Program-made: the position numbers and the translations under genes
The notes under the pieces: generated by a model
Databases searched by the model: none
Told to the model about the DNA's origin: nothing
What the model saw: the letters and a program-made list of their open reading frames with translations, nothing else
In this document: one piece after another, positions 34,842 to 44,692 of the stretch
How the letters are laid out: the number at the start of each line of letters is the position of its first letter
Position numbering within the stretch: position 1 is the first letter of the stretch
From: Typha latifolia
Taxonomy: Eukaryota; Streptophyta; Magnoliopsida; Poales; Typhaceae
Assembly (NCBI GenBank): GCA_019914945.1
Contig: CM034102.1
Span: forward strand, 17,881,707 to 17,945,706
Length of the DNA: 64,000 bases
Direction: 5' to 3'

Positions 34842-37800
34842 ATGGATCCGGAGGAGCCAGGCACGTGCGCCTGCTCCTGCCTCTGCTGCTCCGCCCCCTC
34901 CGCTACATGGCGATGCTCGCTAAAGCGAAAGCTGGAGCAGTTGGAAGAGGAGGAGCAGGAGGAAGTTGTAGCCCTAGTCGACATCGAGAACGAGGCCGCT
35001 GCGCTACGCGAGGCCCTTGTTAGCCACCAACAGTCGATTCGGAATCTAAACGGAGAGCTAGAGGCCGAGCGGAATGCGGCGGCCAGCGCCGCGAACGAGG
35101 CCATGTCGATGATACTCCGGCTCCAGCGGGAGAAGGCGGAGGCCCAGATGGACGCCCGCCAGTTCAAACTCATCGCCGAGGAGAAGATGACTCACGACAA
35201 CCAGGAGATCACCAACCTTGAGGACCTCCTCTTCAAGCGCGAACAGGCCCTTCACTCCCTCTCCTGCCAAGTCGAGGCCTACAAGCACCGGCTTCTCAGC
35301 TTCGGCATTCCCCTCTATTCTGAACCCCAAACCCCCGACGCCTATTATGACTATCCTCCTTTGAGGTGTTGCACCATGCACTCCGTGGATGCTGCTGATC
35401 CTGACAATCTTCAATTTGAGGGGACACCGCAGGCGCATTTAGAGAGGCTGGAGCAGCGCATCGACCAGCTGGAGAGGGTGCCGAGCAGTGGCAGCCATTT
35501 TGGTAGCTTCGTAGAGAAGGGAGTAGTCGATCAGTCTCCCCTCCGGCCAAGGCATCTTAGGAGGTTCTCTGTCGATAGCAATGGCTCTGGATCAAGCCCA
35601 TTCAATAAGGGAGAGGAATTTCCTATGGTCGTGGATCGCGCATCAGACGGTAGTTGCAGGGATGATATGAGCGATAGAGTCTACACAATTGATGCAGTAC
35701 ATCTGCCACCTAATGGCTACACAAGCACACCAAGAGGTTTTGGAAACAGGAAGGATGCTGATCTTGTGGAGGAGGAAGAGATAAGGGACCTGTACATGAG
35801 GCTGGAGGCGCTCGAAGCCGATCGGGAGTCGATGAGACAGGTTATCATTTCCATGGGCAAGGATAAAGCACAAGCGGTTTTGCTGAAGGAAATTTCACAG
35901 CAACTTTCTAAGGAGGTGGCACCTGAGAGGAGGGTCTTCAGAAGGACATCATTTATCAAGAAGTTCTCGATCATGTCAGCAGTGAAGGTAATTTCCTGTT
36001 ATTAGATGATTTCCTTATTGTTTCTAGGTTGGCTGATTATATGAGGAAGTTTGAGTTATTTATTACTTATTTTAAGCTTTCTTGTTCTAGTGTGTACAGA
36101 GTAAGAAAATGTGTCTGAATAACCCAGAAGTAGTATCACCTAGATTCCTAATCAATCAACATATATGGAAGTACTTGAGAATGCAAACATGACATAGATG
36201 TCCTGCAAATAGAAAGTACATGCTGACAGGAAGGAGGTATAATTCAAATTGTTATGGTATATACCAAAAAAATATAAAAATTGCTTCATTAGTATGTTAA
36301 ATTTTCACGTACAGTACTTTTCAGAATAACTTCCGGCTAGAATGCTCCTCGACTCTATGATTGTATTTTGGTTTGGTGAAGTACTGTGAGCAGGAAATTC
36401 CCTCTTTTTATTTGTTTGAATGATAGCTGATGACTTAGCCGTAAACAAAGACTCTTTCATCATTTGATAAGCTTAACAAATATTTCAATGTGATTTTCAC
36501 TTGTATAATGCAACAACAATCTTTACTATTATTGAGCTTGTTGTTGAGCTTGTCCTGAGATGTAAACACCACATCAGTACTTGGTAAGAAAATATGACAA
36601 GTTATACCTAGGTACCAAGAATCACAGTGACATGTACTTGATAAGCCAAGAAGAGTGATGTTAAGGTCTAGATAATATTCAAATCAGATTTCTCATGTAT
36701 GATGGAGATCATGACATAAGAAGAAGATTGAGGTGGTAGATGATTACCCTGTTGAGATTGTTCAATATTATTAACTCGATGCAATTGTGTTAAAGTCACT
36801 TCATAAAGACTGTTATTAGTGGAATAAAATAGTCTATTTGGCTCTTAGTGTCCATCAAGCTTGGCAAAAGGAAATCGCTTTGTGGTCAGTTCGTTGCTTG
36901 CAACTGATAGAGCCGTAGAGGTATATTGGATGACACTAGGTTAATTTATAGTTTTTCTGGTTTTTTGCGAGTCTGCTTGTTGCCCTGCATTCTGCCTGTG
37001 TACATTTAGTCCCAGGGTCTCACTGGAGCAGGCTATTGAGAACTTCTCTAGGGTTGGTTTGGCACCTATAATGCTTATTCTATTTTTGTTTTTTCTTTCT
37101 TTGCTTTTAGTCCTACAACTTATACAAACCTTTGATCTTATGAAGTCGATACTTGTTTAACACAATCTCTTTAGGATTTTCTTGCATAATTCTTAGTGTC
37201 CAGATTCATTTTCTGATATGAATTCTATAGTAATTCAGGGATAACTAACTATGCTTGGCCAATGGCAATACATTTGCAGAGAAGCTATTATCCACTTCTC
37301 AGATTGCCAACAATATTTCAGATTCCCTTGCTCTAGAAAGTATCAGGATCCCTTTTTATCAATTTCCTATTGATGCTTTTCAAATATGGCTGAGCCAAGT
37401 GTCTGTGGTTGTGATGAGAAAAAAGTTGTGAGCCTTAATTAGAGCAATTACATGGCGAGTGATGATTGTATCTTAGCATACAATTAAGCGTATTGCAGTG
37501 GTTTTTCTTCTTGCCTTTCACAAGATTTGATTTTTACCAATAACTTGGGGATTAGGTTGTCAAAGTATAATATGGTAGCTTCGGATAGAATTTTGTTTCC
37601 ATATTTCAGACATCAATATCTGCCATCAGAGTTAACATGCTACACTGGGTATCAACTCTAACCTTTTTTTATTTTCATTTTGCTTCAGTGGATTGCATCT
37701 ATTTTTTTCTGGAGAAAGAAGCCAACCCGAATCAAGTGGGTTACTTTGTCATGTTTGCTGGTTATGATTTTCTCTACAGGTTTTGATGATGTTTAACTGC

Positions 37801-37918
37801 TTCCTTGAATGTCAACGGCAGGTATCCTTTTGGGTTGTCCCGCAGCAATGCTGGATTATTGCTGCTATTAGACAAGTACCCTCGTCCAAGGCATCGAAGA
37901 TATCTTACAAGAACATAG
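34842..37918 (+). CDS. Myosin-binding protein 7-like (GTD-binding, DUF593), 3 exons
   Basis: Exons 34842-35987, 37689-37735 and 37822-37918 give 429 residues. The start is the first ATG of the frame (MDPEEPGTC); the open frame reaches further upstream without another ATG. Residues 9-16 are cysteine-rich (CACSCLCC), a possible lipidation or metal site. Residues about 45-150 form the coiled-coil GTD-binding region (ENEAAALREALVSHQQSIRN through LFKREQALHSLSCQVEAYKHRL). A second coiled segment lies near residues 322-355. The C-terminus SAVKWIASIFFWRKKPTRIKYPFG and NAGLLLLLDKYPRPR is spread over two small last exons, as I recall for this subfamily. Family knowledge: DUF593 proteins bind the globular tail of myosin XI and link it to vesicles. 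Which of the MYOB5-7 branch it is cannot be settled by eye. No defect seen. Confidence 0.85.
35988..37688 (+). other. Large intron of the myosin-binding protein gene
   Basis: A 1.7-kb AT-rich intron with GTAATT donor and TGCTTCAG acceptor. I found no gene, hidden exon or clear transposon in it. Confidence 0.6.
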
Positions 37919-38700
37919 GGGAGATTCAACCCATCATCTCTTTGAGTTTCCTCTTAAAGAGCTGCTCATCGATTGTAGCCCGAAGTAGATGTTGCTTTCT
38001 CTTTTCACGGGAGATTGATGCATTCTTTCATGGATTTTATGGGATGTAGTTGAACAAGAATTTTTTCGCATTTCTGATCGGCTTTTCCTACTTGAATATT
38101 CTTTGTGCTCCCACCGGGTGAAAGGTAGGCATGTACATGTAACGTTACATGCTTTTATTTCTGATGAAGTTTTGCTATTTTCCTTGTTAACCTTATTCCT
38201 GACGAACTATCTTCTTCTTCTTTTATTTATGGAAAGATTGTATGTAGTGCTTTACAACAATATATCCTCCCTCCTATAACCTCTTAGACATCACGTTTAA
38301 ATTTCGAGTAATATTATACCTACAAACATAAAATGATGCCACGTCAGAAATGTGTTTGTAGGCATAACAATATTCTTTATTAAGTTTCGTATTAGGATTT
38401 AGGACAAGGCTATTTGAAGTCCTATCAGCTAATAAGAGAATACCCATCCGAACTATGTTGACCCTCTCGTGTACGGCCGGGTACACCGGAACCTATTCGT
38501 AACGCCGTAATCTTCTTGTTCGGAGACCAACAACCACCGACCTGCAGCATCTCTTAAAAATATCTGATCTCCAAGGCCCTTTGTTTTGGAAACTGATGAG
38601 GGTACTTTGTGTCTTTACGTCAAAGCCGTTTTGAGAAACCCGTACGTTTGGGAGCGTCCACGCGGCGTAGTTGTCTACTTGTCCCCCCAATCTCCCTTTG
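37919..38700. other. Intergenic: 3' flank and upstream DNA
   Basis: Contains the 3' flank of the myosin-binding protein gene and upstream DNA of the SINA gene. No gene or repeat of note. Confidence 0.45.
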
Positions 38701-39716
38701 GTTCTCCGCTCATTCCTCACCGTACCATTCCATTCCCTTAACAACCAACAAAGCCTTCCTCCCTCCCTCCCTCCCTCCCTCGCTCGCTCTGAGGAGATCC
38801 TTTGGATCGCTAGGAGAAGAAATCAATTAGAGGTTGTTATATTATTTGGTAAGTGCTTCCAATTTCGATGCGATGCCTATCCAAGTAATGCCGTTTGGTT
38901 TCCGATCTCTATTTCTCTGGCCATGGACTCGTTTGGATCTAGGGTTCCTATTTTTTATGTGATTTCATGTCTTCTTTCCCTTTCTTATTCTACCGATGAA
39001 TTCGATTGATGTTTAGATGGCAATATCAAATTGGGGGTTCGGTCGCCTCTGATAGTACTATGGCAATCTCTGCTATTTTTCTTTACCACCTTGAGAATCA
39101 AATTCATTTTAAGTGAAATAAACCATTCCTCTGTTATTACTGGAAGGGATTAGTCTGGAGGAACAAGTACGTACATTCATGACTCAATCTGGAAATGATT
39201 GGCAGCTTATTACTGGCTACTTTTCAAAGTTTCTGTCGTTCATGTTTTATTTGGCGATAAATCTTGGGAATTTCCACTAGTTGCTATGATTTTTTAGTCT
39301 TGTCTAATAAAGATCTCCTCTGATTCCGTTTCCCTTTCTTTTCCTGTTTTCTGTACTACTATTGCTTATTTTGTATATTTTTCTCTGCGCTGTAGCCATG
39401 GTTCCAAATTCCTCTGTTCTAACCAGTTCCTCGAAAGAATTACTATGCTTTGATAAGCAGTTCATTGTTTGATATTGTGATGAAACTATAAAAAAAAAAT
39501 TTGAAATTGACCCTGGATAGGAACTTGGATTATGATGTTCCATTTCCAGTACCTGAACATTCTTGATTAGGAACATACTAATTTGCTAGTGATCAAGGAT
39601 CATTGCAGCTTTATACGATACAGTTATGCATGAATCTGCAGGCTGATGTTCATATCTGCAGCTTCATCTTCACAAAGATAAAATGAAGGCGGCTTTTCAT
39701 CTATGCTTATCACGAC
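38701..39716 (+). promoter_or_regulatory. 5' leader with intron of the SINA-type E3 gene
   Basis: A (CCCT)n tract at 38757-38781 and GA-rich sequence end in TTATTTG followed by a strong GTAAGT donor at 38849. Acceptor-like CTGCAG sites occur near 39640 and 39659. The stretch between them is AT-rich and without a long frame. This fits a leader intron of about 0.8 kb, common in plant genes of this class. Confidence 0.5.
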
Positions 39717-39730
39717 ATGATGAATCTTAA
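39683..39730 (+). CDS. Upstream ORF overlapping the SINA start, 15 codons
   Basis: ATG at 39683 opens a short frame (MKAAFHLCLSRHDES) ending TAA at 39728-39730. It overlaps the first two in-frame ATGs of the main gene (39717 and 39720) in another frame and stops one base before the third (39732, MGKKQML). Ribosomes reading it would skip the first two and could restart at 39732. Whether it lies in the mature leader depends on the leader-intron acceptor, which is inferred. Confidence 0.4.
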   Translation: MKAAFHLCLSRHDES

Positions 39731-41972
39731 GATGGGGAAGAAACAGATGCTTGGTGGATCATCTTCTGCGTCTCATACTATAAGTATAGATGACTCAACT
39801 TCATTATCTGAAGATTCCAACTGCAGATCCATCAGTTCAAAGAAGCAGATATACACCCAATCCAAAGTTATAAAGGGAAAGAAACCTGCTATACTTATAA
39901 ACAATGACATCGATGGATTATTGGAGTGCCCTGTGTGCAACAGTGCTATGTTTCCACCTATTCAACAGGTTTGTCTGCACATCATTGAACTAGATATTGT
40001 TCCATTTAATGACTCTGGTTTGCATTTTCAGTAAGGAATTTCACATATCCCAACAAATGTAATGAAGGAAATTTGTGACTCCTTAGCCATAACAAGTTAT
40101 GTCAAATTCGTTGGGCTGGCAGATTGTGCTACTTTCTCATTACTCATTAGTTACATATATTTATACTCTGTAGATTCACTTACATGCACGGATTCACCTG
40201 CTATATGTTTTGTTAACAAGGTTTTCTTCAATTCACCGATTTACTGTTGTGTCCTACATCAAGATTAATTCACCTCCCTGCCATAACCTCTTCTGAGTTA
40301 TTCTGAATCAATTTACAGGAAAAGTTAAGTAAATGTGCTATCCATTTTTAATCAAGATTCCACATAATATATGAGATATGACATATCCAGCTGACAATCT
40401 TTGATAAATTATAACTGGGCCCAGTCCTTTTCTGTCCAAAATTAAATGTATACTACTTTTGGATTTCTCTTTTTGAAGAAATGGTAGTAAAACGAATACT
40501 AGATGCATACGTATCTTGGGAAGAATAGGACACATCTAATTTCTAACAAGTTTTTAAAATGCATACTATGTCTCAGAAGCATTTGACACAGAGAAGGGAA
40601 AAAGCATGATTTATTTTAATTTTAATTTTTTTGACTTCCTTTATGGAAGCCATTACATGCATTTGGGCATACAAAACCCTTTCTTGCCTGAAGTTGATAA
40701 CCAATAGTCCTAGATTCACTGATTAGGGTACTGTACATACAGGATTATCTTTTAACGTTGTTGCAGAGGAACTGAATGCATGTGCTGACAGAATAATTTT
40801 GCAATCAATTGACATTTGCTCTGTTATTTCTGTAAGCCCTTGATCCCTATGAGCTTTCTATATAGCCAAAAGTCAATTAGTGAGCTAGTCACTTTAATTA
40901 GTAAGTCTCTTACGTTATCAAACTCCAATTCTGTGCACTAATGGGTAGTTAAATCTCGAATTTCTTCAGAGTTTATCTTATCTGGTGAAATACTTTCAGA
41001 TGGTTTAATTTTCCTTCTCTTTATCCAGTGTCCAAGCGGTCATACCCTGTGCTCTTCCTGCAAAAGCAAAGTTAATAATAAATGTCCAATCTGCAGAAAG
41101 GAAATTGGGGATATAAGATGCTTGGCACTGGAGAAGCTTGCTTGTTCTCTTCACCTGCCCTGTGTATACCATCATTTTGGCTGTGGAGAAATGTACCCTT
41201 ATTATAACAAGCTGCAGCATGAAGTGCACTGTGCTTTCAGGCCATATATATGTCCACACCCAGGTTCAGATTGTCCTTTTACTGGAGATATCCCTACTCT
41301 TCTGTCACATCTTCAGGAGAATCATAAGGTGGATCTTCAAACAGGCTGCACCTTTAATCATCGTTATGTCAAACATGACCCTTGTTCAGTTGACAACGTA
41401 TCGTGGACCTTAACAGTAAGCTCAGTTAATAGCTATCTTTCCTTGTATACATACATAGCCATGAGGCTCATTAGAATCTTCTACTTTTGTTTGAGACACA
41501 TGCCACACATATGAAGCAAATGGCTCTTCATTTGTTTCTTTGACATCTTTTAGTACAATTATTTCGGTTTATTTTCATGTCTACCATTTCTCTGCTTTCC
41601 TTTTGAGCTAATCAGTAGTTGTTATTGCCTTTTCTGGTTCTTGGATCCTAGCTTTTCAACTGCTTCGGCCAGTACTTCTGTCTGCATTTTGAGGCATTCC
41701 TTCTTGGTCGTGAACCAGTTTACATGGCCTTCGTACGGTTCATCGGTGAGGAATCAGAGGCAAGGAAGTTTGGCTATAGCCTGGAGGTCGGTGGTAATGG
41801 ACGGAAGCTGACATGGCATGGTGTTCCTCGGAGCATCCGGGCTCACCATGGGACAGTCCGAGATAGCCATGATGGGCTTATAGTCCAGAGGAGTCTGGCC
41901 CTCTACTTCTCAGGCGGTGACCAGGAGGAGTTGAAGTTGAGAGTCACGGGCAGAATCTGGAGGGATATTTGA
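39717..41972 (+). CDS. SINA/SIAH-type RING E3 ubiquitin ligase, 3 exons
   Basis: Exons 39717-39968, 41029-41415 and 41652-41972 give up to 319 residues. The RING finger has Cys71, Cys74, Cys85, His89, Cys92, Cys95, Cys103 and Cys106 (CPVC, CPSGHTLCSSC, CPIC), split by the first intron. The SIAH zinc-finger region follows (ACSLHLPCVYHHFGCGEMYPYY, HEVHC, CPFTGDIPTLLSHLQENH). The substrate-binding TRAF-like domain reads FNHRYVKHDP, FNCFGQYFCLHFEAF, VYMAFVRFIG, LEVGGNGRKLTW and ends LRVTGRIWRDI. Family knowledge: SINAT proteins ubiquitinate targets such as NAC1, BES1 and ATG6 in plants. The first 60 residues are Ser-rich and unlike well-known SINATs. Starts at 39717, 39720 or 39732 are all possible. 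Confidence 0.9.
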
Positions 41973-42540
41973 GAGAAAAAGAAGAGAAGAAGCGATGCTG
42001 TTCCATTCACAGTTGTCTGATCTCTGCGGCAGTCCCTGGATGGAACCATGTTGCCTGCTCAGCAATGCAGAGAGATGTTATACTGCATGATGCAGCAAAT
42101 GAGTTTCTTTCTATCTATGAGTGCACTTGTATTTGGCAATCGACGGCTGGCTGCCAGAAACTATAACTGAATCCAATAGTGTGTGTGTGTGTGTGTGTCT
42201 GTGTTTTTTTTTTTTCAATCATCTTCTTTTCTTTTTATTTTTCTAGGATGAATTTATCTTGGGCTGGCTATTTGCTTCCATCAGTCAGCTAGCTAGCTGT
42301 ATCACACAGTTTTCTGAGTTCTAATTTCCAGACAGTTAAAAAATATAGAGTTTAGAATAAGCTTGGAAGGTTTAGCTTTTCAAATAAATAAGCTATAAAC
42401 GAGGAAGGATAAGGCCCGTTTGAGAGATGTATCTAACTATTTATTATATCTCTAAGCCTAAAATTCAGGGGGAAATCGTCAGAATTTCTTCGCCAATGCT
42501 AATGAGTCCGAGACTCGGAGTCAAAGGGTGGGTAATCGTG
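41973..42540. other. Intergenic between SINA gene and U4 locus
   Basis: Begins as the SINA 3' untranslated region, with a (GT)n run at 42180-42200 followed by a T-rich tract. The rest up to the U4 promoter shows no gene. Confidence 0.5.
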
Positions 42541-42548
42541 AGAATTTA

Positions 42549-42559
42549 GTCCCACATCG
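42549..42559 (+). promoter_or_regulatory. USE of the U4 snRNA promoter
   Basis: GTCCCACATCG is a perfect match to the plant snRNA upstream sequence element RTCCCACATCG. It ends 32 nt before the TATA box, the wider spacing that directs RNA polymerase II rather than III in plant snRNA genes. Confidence 0.93.
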
Positions 42560-42591
42560 GTCGCTAGACAAGCCATGAGTCCAGGGAAGGC

Positions 42592-42600
42592 TATAAAATA
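42592..42600 (+). promoter_or_regulatory. TATA box of the U4 snRNA gene
   Basis: TATAAAATA, 32 nt before the U4 5' end, the normal distance. Confidence 0.9.
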
Positions 42601-42623
42601 GGAAGGCCTAGCCTCAGGTAAGT

Positions 42624-42772
42624 ATCTTTGCGCTTGGGGCAATGACGCAGCTAGTGAGGTTATAACCGAGGCGCGTCAATTGCTGGTTGAAAACTATTTC
42701 CAAACCCCCTCTTAGGCCTGGGTTCAGCCCAGCGCTTTTGAGAATTTCTGGAAGGGCTCCCTCTAATCCAGG
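42624..42772 (+). ncRNA. U4: U4 spliceosomal snRNA
   Basis: Starts ATCTTTGCGCTTGGGGCAATG and contains the U6-pairing stem regions, the 5' stem-loop with k-turn (GCAGCTAGTGAGGTTATAACCGAGG read in two halves), GAAAACTATTTCC, and the Sm-type site AATTTCTGG near 42743. The terminal stem GGAAGGGCTCCCTCTAATCCAGG closes the RNA. The sequence agrees with plant U4 as I know it, with only small differences. With USE, TATA and 3' box at correct distances, it is likely an expressed gene rather than one of the many snRNA pseudogenes. The exact 3' end is estimated. Confidence 0.93.
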
Positions 42773-42789
42773 GGAAAGCTCTACAATTT

Positions 42790-42807
42790 CAAAACTCTAA
42801 AGTTTTA
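42790..42807 (+). terminator. Putative snRNA 3' box
   Basis: CA, nine bases, then AGTTTTA approximates the plant 3'-end signal CA(N3-10)AGTNNAA and lies shortly after the U4 3' end. One position departs from the consensus. Confidence 0.5.
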
Positions 42808-43832
42808 TCTAATATTTGATTATTAAAGGAGTTATGGGGTATCTTGTTAGTTAATTTCATTTTATAGTAAACACGATACGAGATAAATTGTATGTAGTAG
42901 GTTTAGGTTTTTATGTTGATTAATGAGTGTAAAAGTGAATCTTTTTTTTTTTTAATTCATGCGCGAATCTGGTAACAATAGAGAGTCAAAAGTTTTGGGA
43001 ATCAGTAACTCAGTATTAAGTCAACTTTTTTGGGCCTCGTTAGGGATAGGGACTCTTGTATCCTTCGTCCTCAATCGCAGTAACCGCTACTCTCCAGGTC
43101 GAAAAAGAAAAGGTGGGAGCAGGAAGCCTCATGGAGCAGGACTCCGGTTCCGCCGAATCCCCCCTCCGATCGATAGTAAATAGAATAGAAATAGCAAGGA
43201 AAACAAGACTACTTTGGCTCGTCTTCTCGTCTATCTAGGGTATCTCTTGATCCCCTCTCAAGGAATATAATAGCATCTCCGCCGATCGGAATTTGACATG
43301 AATCTCTTCTGGCACATCTCTACGGTCGATCCCACACATTAAATATGGTGCAATTCATCTCAAGATATCGTTCCTTTTATGGTCTTCCTCCCTACTTTCT
43401 ATGATTTCTTATCTTTCAATCTTTTTCTCGATTGATTGCAAGTGTTTTGAGTTTTCTTTTTGTTTGTTGGCTCTGTTGAGATACGATCGATCCTATGTAC
43501 TTGATGTTCATTCGTACAACTCAAAACATTGTTTCTGCATTGATGGTTTCTCCTATTCGATCAAAATATAAAAGAAATAAAAATTGGAAGAGACAAATAG
43601 CCGATGCTTTGTATTTTGACTTGTACGTTTTACGACTATTCCATCAAAATATAATGAAAGAAAAATTGAGAGAGACAAATAGCCGATGCTTTTGTATTTT
43701 GATGTTTTTTTACTTATGCAAAGGGGTGGTATATATAGGTGTTTTAGAGGTTGATTTGAATTCTGAAATTAATAACAATGATCTGGTTCCTGCTACTGTT
43801 ATTATATCTAGATTGATTGATCTTTCATAGTG
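42808..43832. other. Region upstream of the RHF-like fragment
   Basis: From about 43050 to 43260 the sequence is GC-richer and resembles a plant 5' leader (GGAAGCCTCATGGAGCAGG, CCGCCGAATCCCCCC). It may be leader and leader intron of the broken RING-H2 gene downstream. Short open frames here (for example 42959-43183) match nothing I know. A local duplication is listed separately. Confidence 0.35.
43555..43703. repeat. Diverged direct repeat of about 66 bp, period 83
   Basis: 43555-43620 and 43638-43703 share ATTC-ATCAAAATATAA, AAAAATTG, then AGAGACAAATAGCCGATGCTTT and GTATTTTGA, with a few differences and small indels. The 17-18 nt between them do not repeat. Confidence 0.8.
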
Positions 43833-43990
43833 ATGATGGATAAGACCACAAAGACGGAGAATAATCATCTATTATCATCGGCTGCAGCTTTCGTGGAAGG
43901 TGGCATCCAAGATACTTGTGAGGATGGATGTTTGCAGCATATGCCTTGAACCCTTTCCGGATAGATATCCTTCTACAGTATATTACTATT
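43833..43990 (+). pseudogene. Fragment of an RHF1A/RHF2A-like RING-H2 E3 gene
   Basis: From ATG 43833 the frame reads MMDKTTKTENNHLLSSAAAF, then VEGGIQDTCEDG. This is very close to the N-terminus of RHF2A (SAAAFVEGGIQDACDDACSICLE in plants, from memory). At about 43927 one frame reads CLQHMP and stop, while the neighbouring frame reads CSICLEPFPDRYPSTV, the start of the RING-H2 finger, so a small indel has broken the gene. After that the homology ends and no further RING residues are present. It is either a truncated copy or one exon of a dead gene. RHF proteins act in gametophyte cell-cycle control. Confidence 0.6.
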
Positions 43991-44026
43991 TGAGAGATGA
44001 CTTTTTTGTCATGCTCTTCTGAAGAT

Positions 44027-44065
<39 letters not shown>

Positions 44066-44692
44066 ATAAAAAGGAAGAAGAAAGAAAATCGTTTTCACCA
44101 ATTTTTCTGTTGCTGATTCTCCAAGTGGCTAATTCCAAGCATGAATTGCACCCTTCAGTGTGCTCTTGCTCTTGAATGGTACTCCTAAATTTGTTGGTGT
44201 TCAACTTTTACTATGCGACTTGTCGTGTTGCCCTTTCGTATAGTCAGCGGTATGGCGTCTCTTAACTCTTTGAGCCATTGTGGAAAAATAAAGGGAAGAG
44301 GAATTTGACGCTCCTTTCCCATTGGATCAGTTTGATGTACTTCTCCAGTCTGCCAAATTATTGGACATGGCAAAAAGGAGGGCCGGCCAGATCAGATTTA
44401 TCAACAATCCTAGAAAACCCGCGCTGAAACAAAACCCTAGTGGCTTCGACTGAAACATCATATGGAGGCATACCATCTTTTCTACCCCAAGTTAAACAGG
44501 AAAATAACTACCAAATAATGTACATAACGTAACTCCGCAAATAATATATCTACTACACATTCCACCAAGGTATTCACAGATGTGCAAAAGAAAAACGAGG
44601 ATATCTTTCTACCTTGAACTGGAACTTCAGTATGAGCAGCTGTCTGATTGGGTTGGTTGAGAATAACTTAGTCCTTTTCAACCATGTTCTCC
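43991..44692. other. Intergenic, includes a (GT)n microsatellite
   Basis: Holds a (TG)n run at about 44034-44061 and, towards 44692, the 3' flank of the WVD2-like gene on the minus strand. No gene recognised. Confidence 0.5.

Noticed and set aside
42959..43238. Possible organelle-derived DNA or small gene (basic frame SPGRKRKGGSRKPHG)
   Set aside because: I could not match it to any plastid or mitochondrial gene; the base composition fits an ordinary 5' leader as well.
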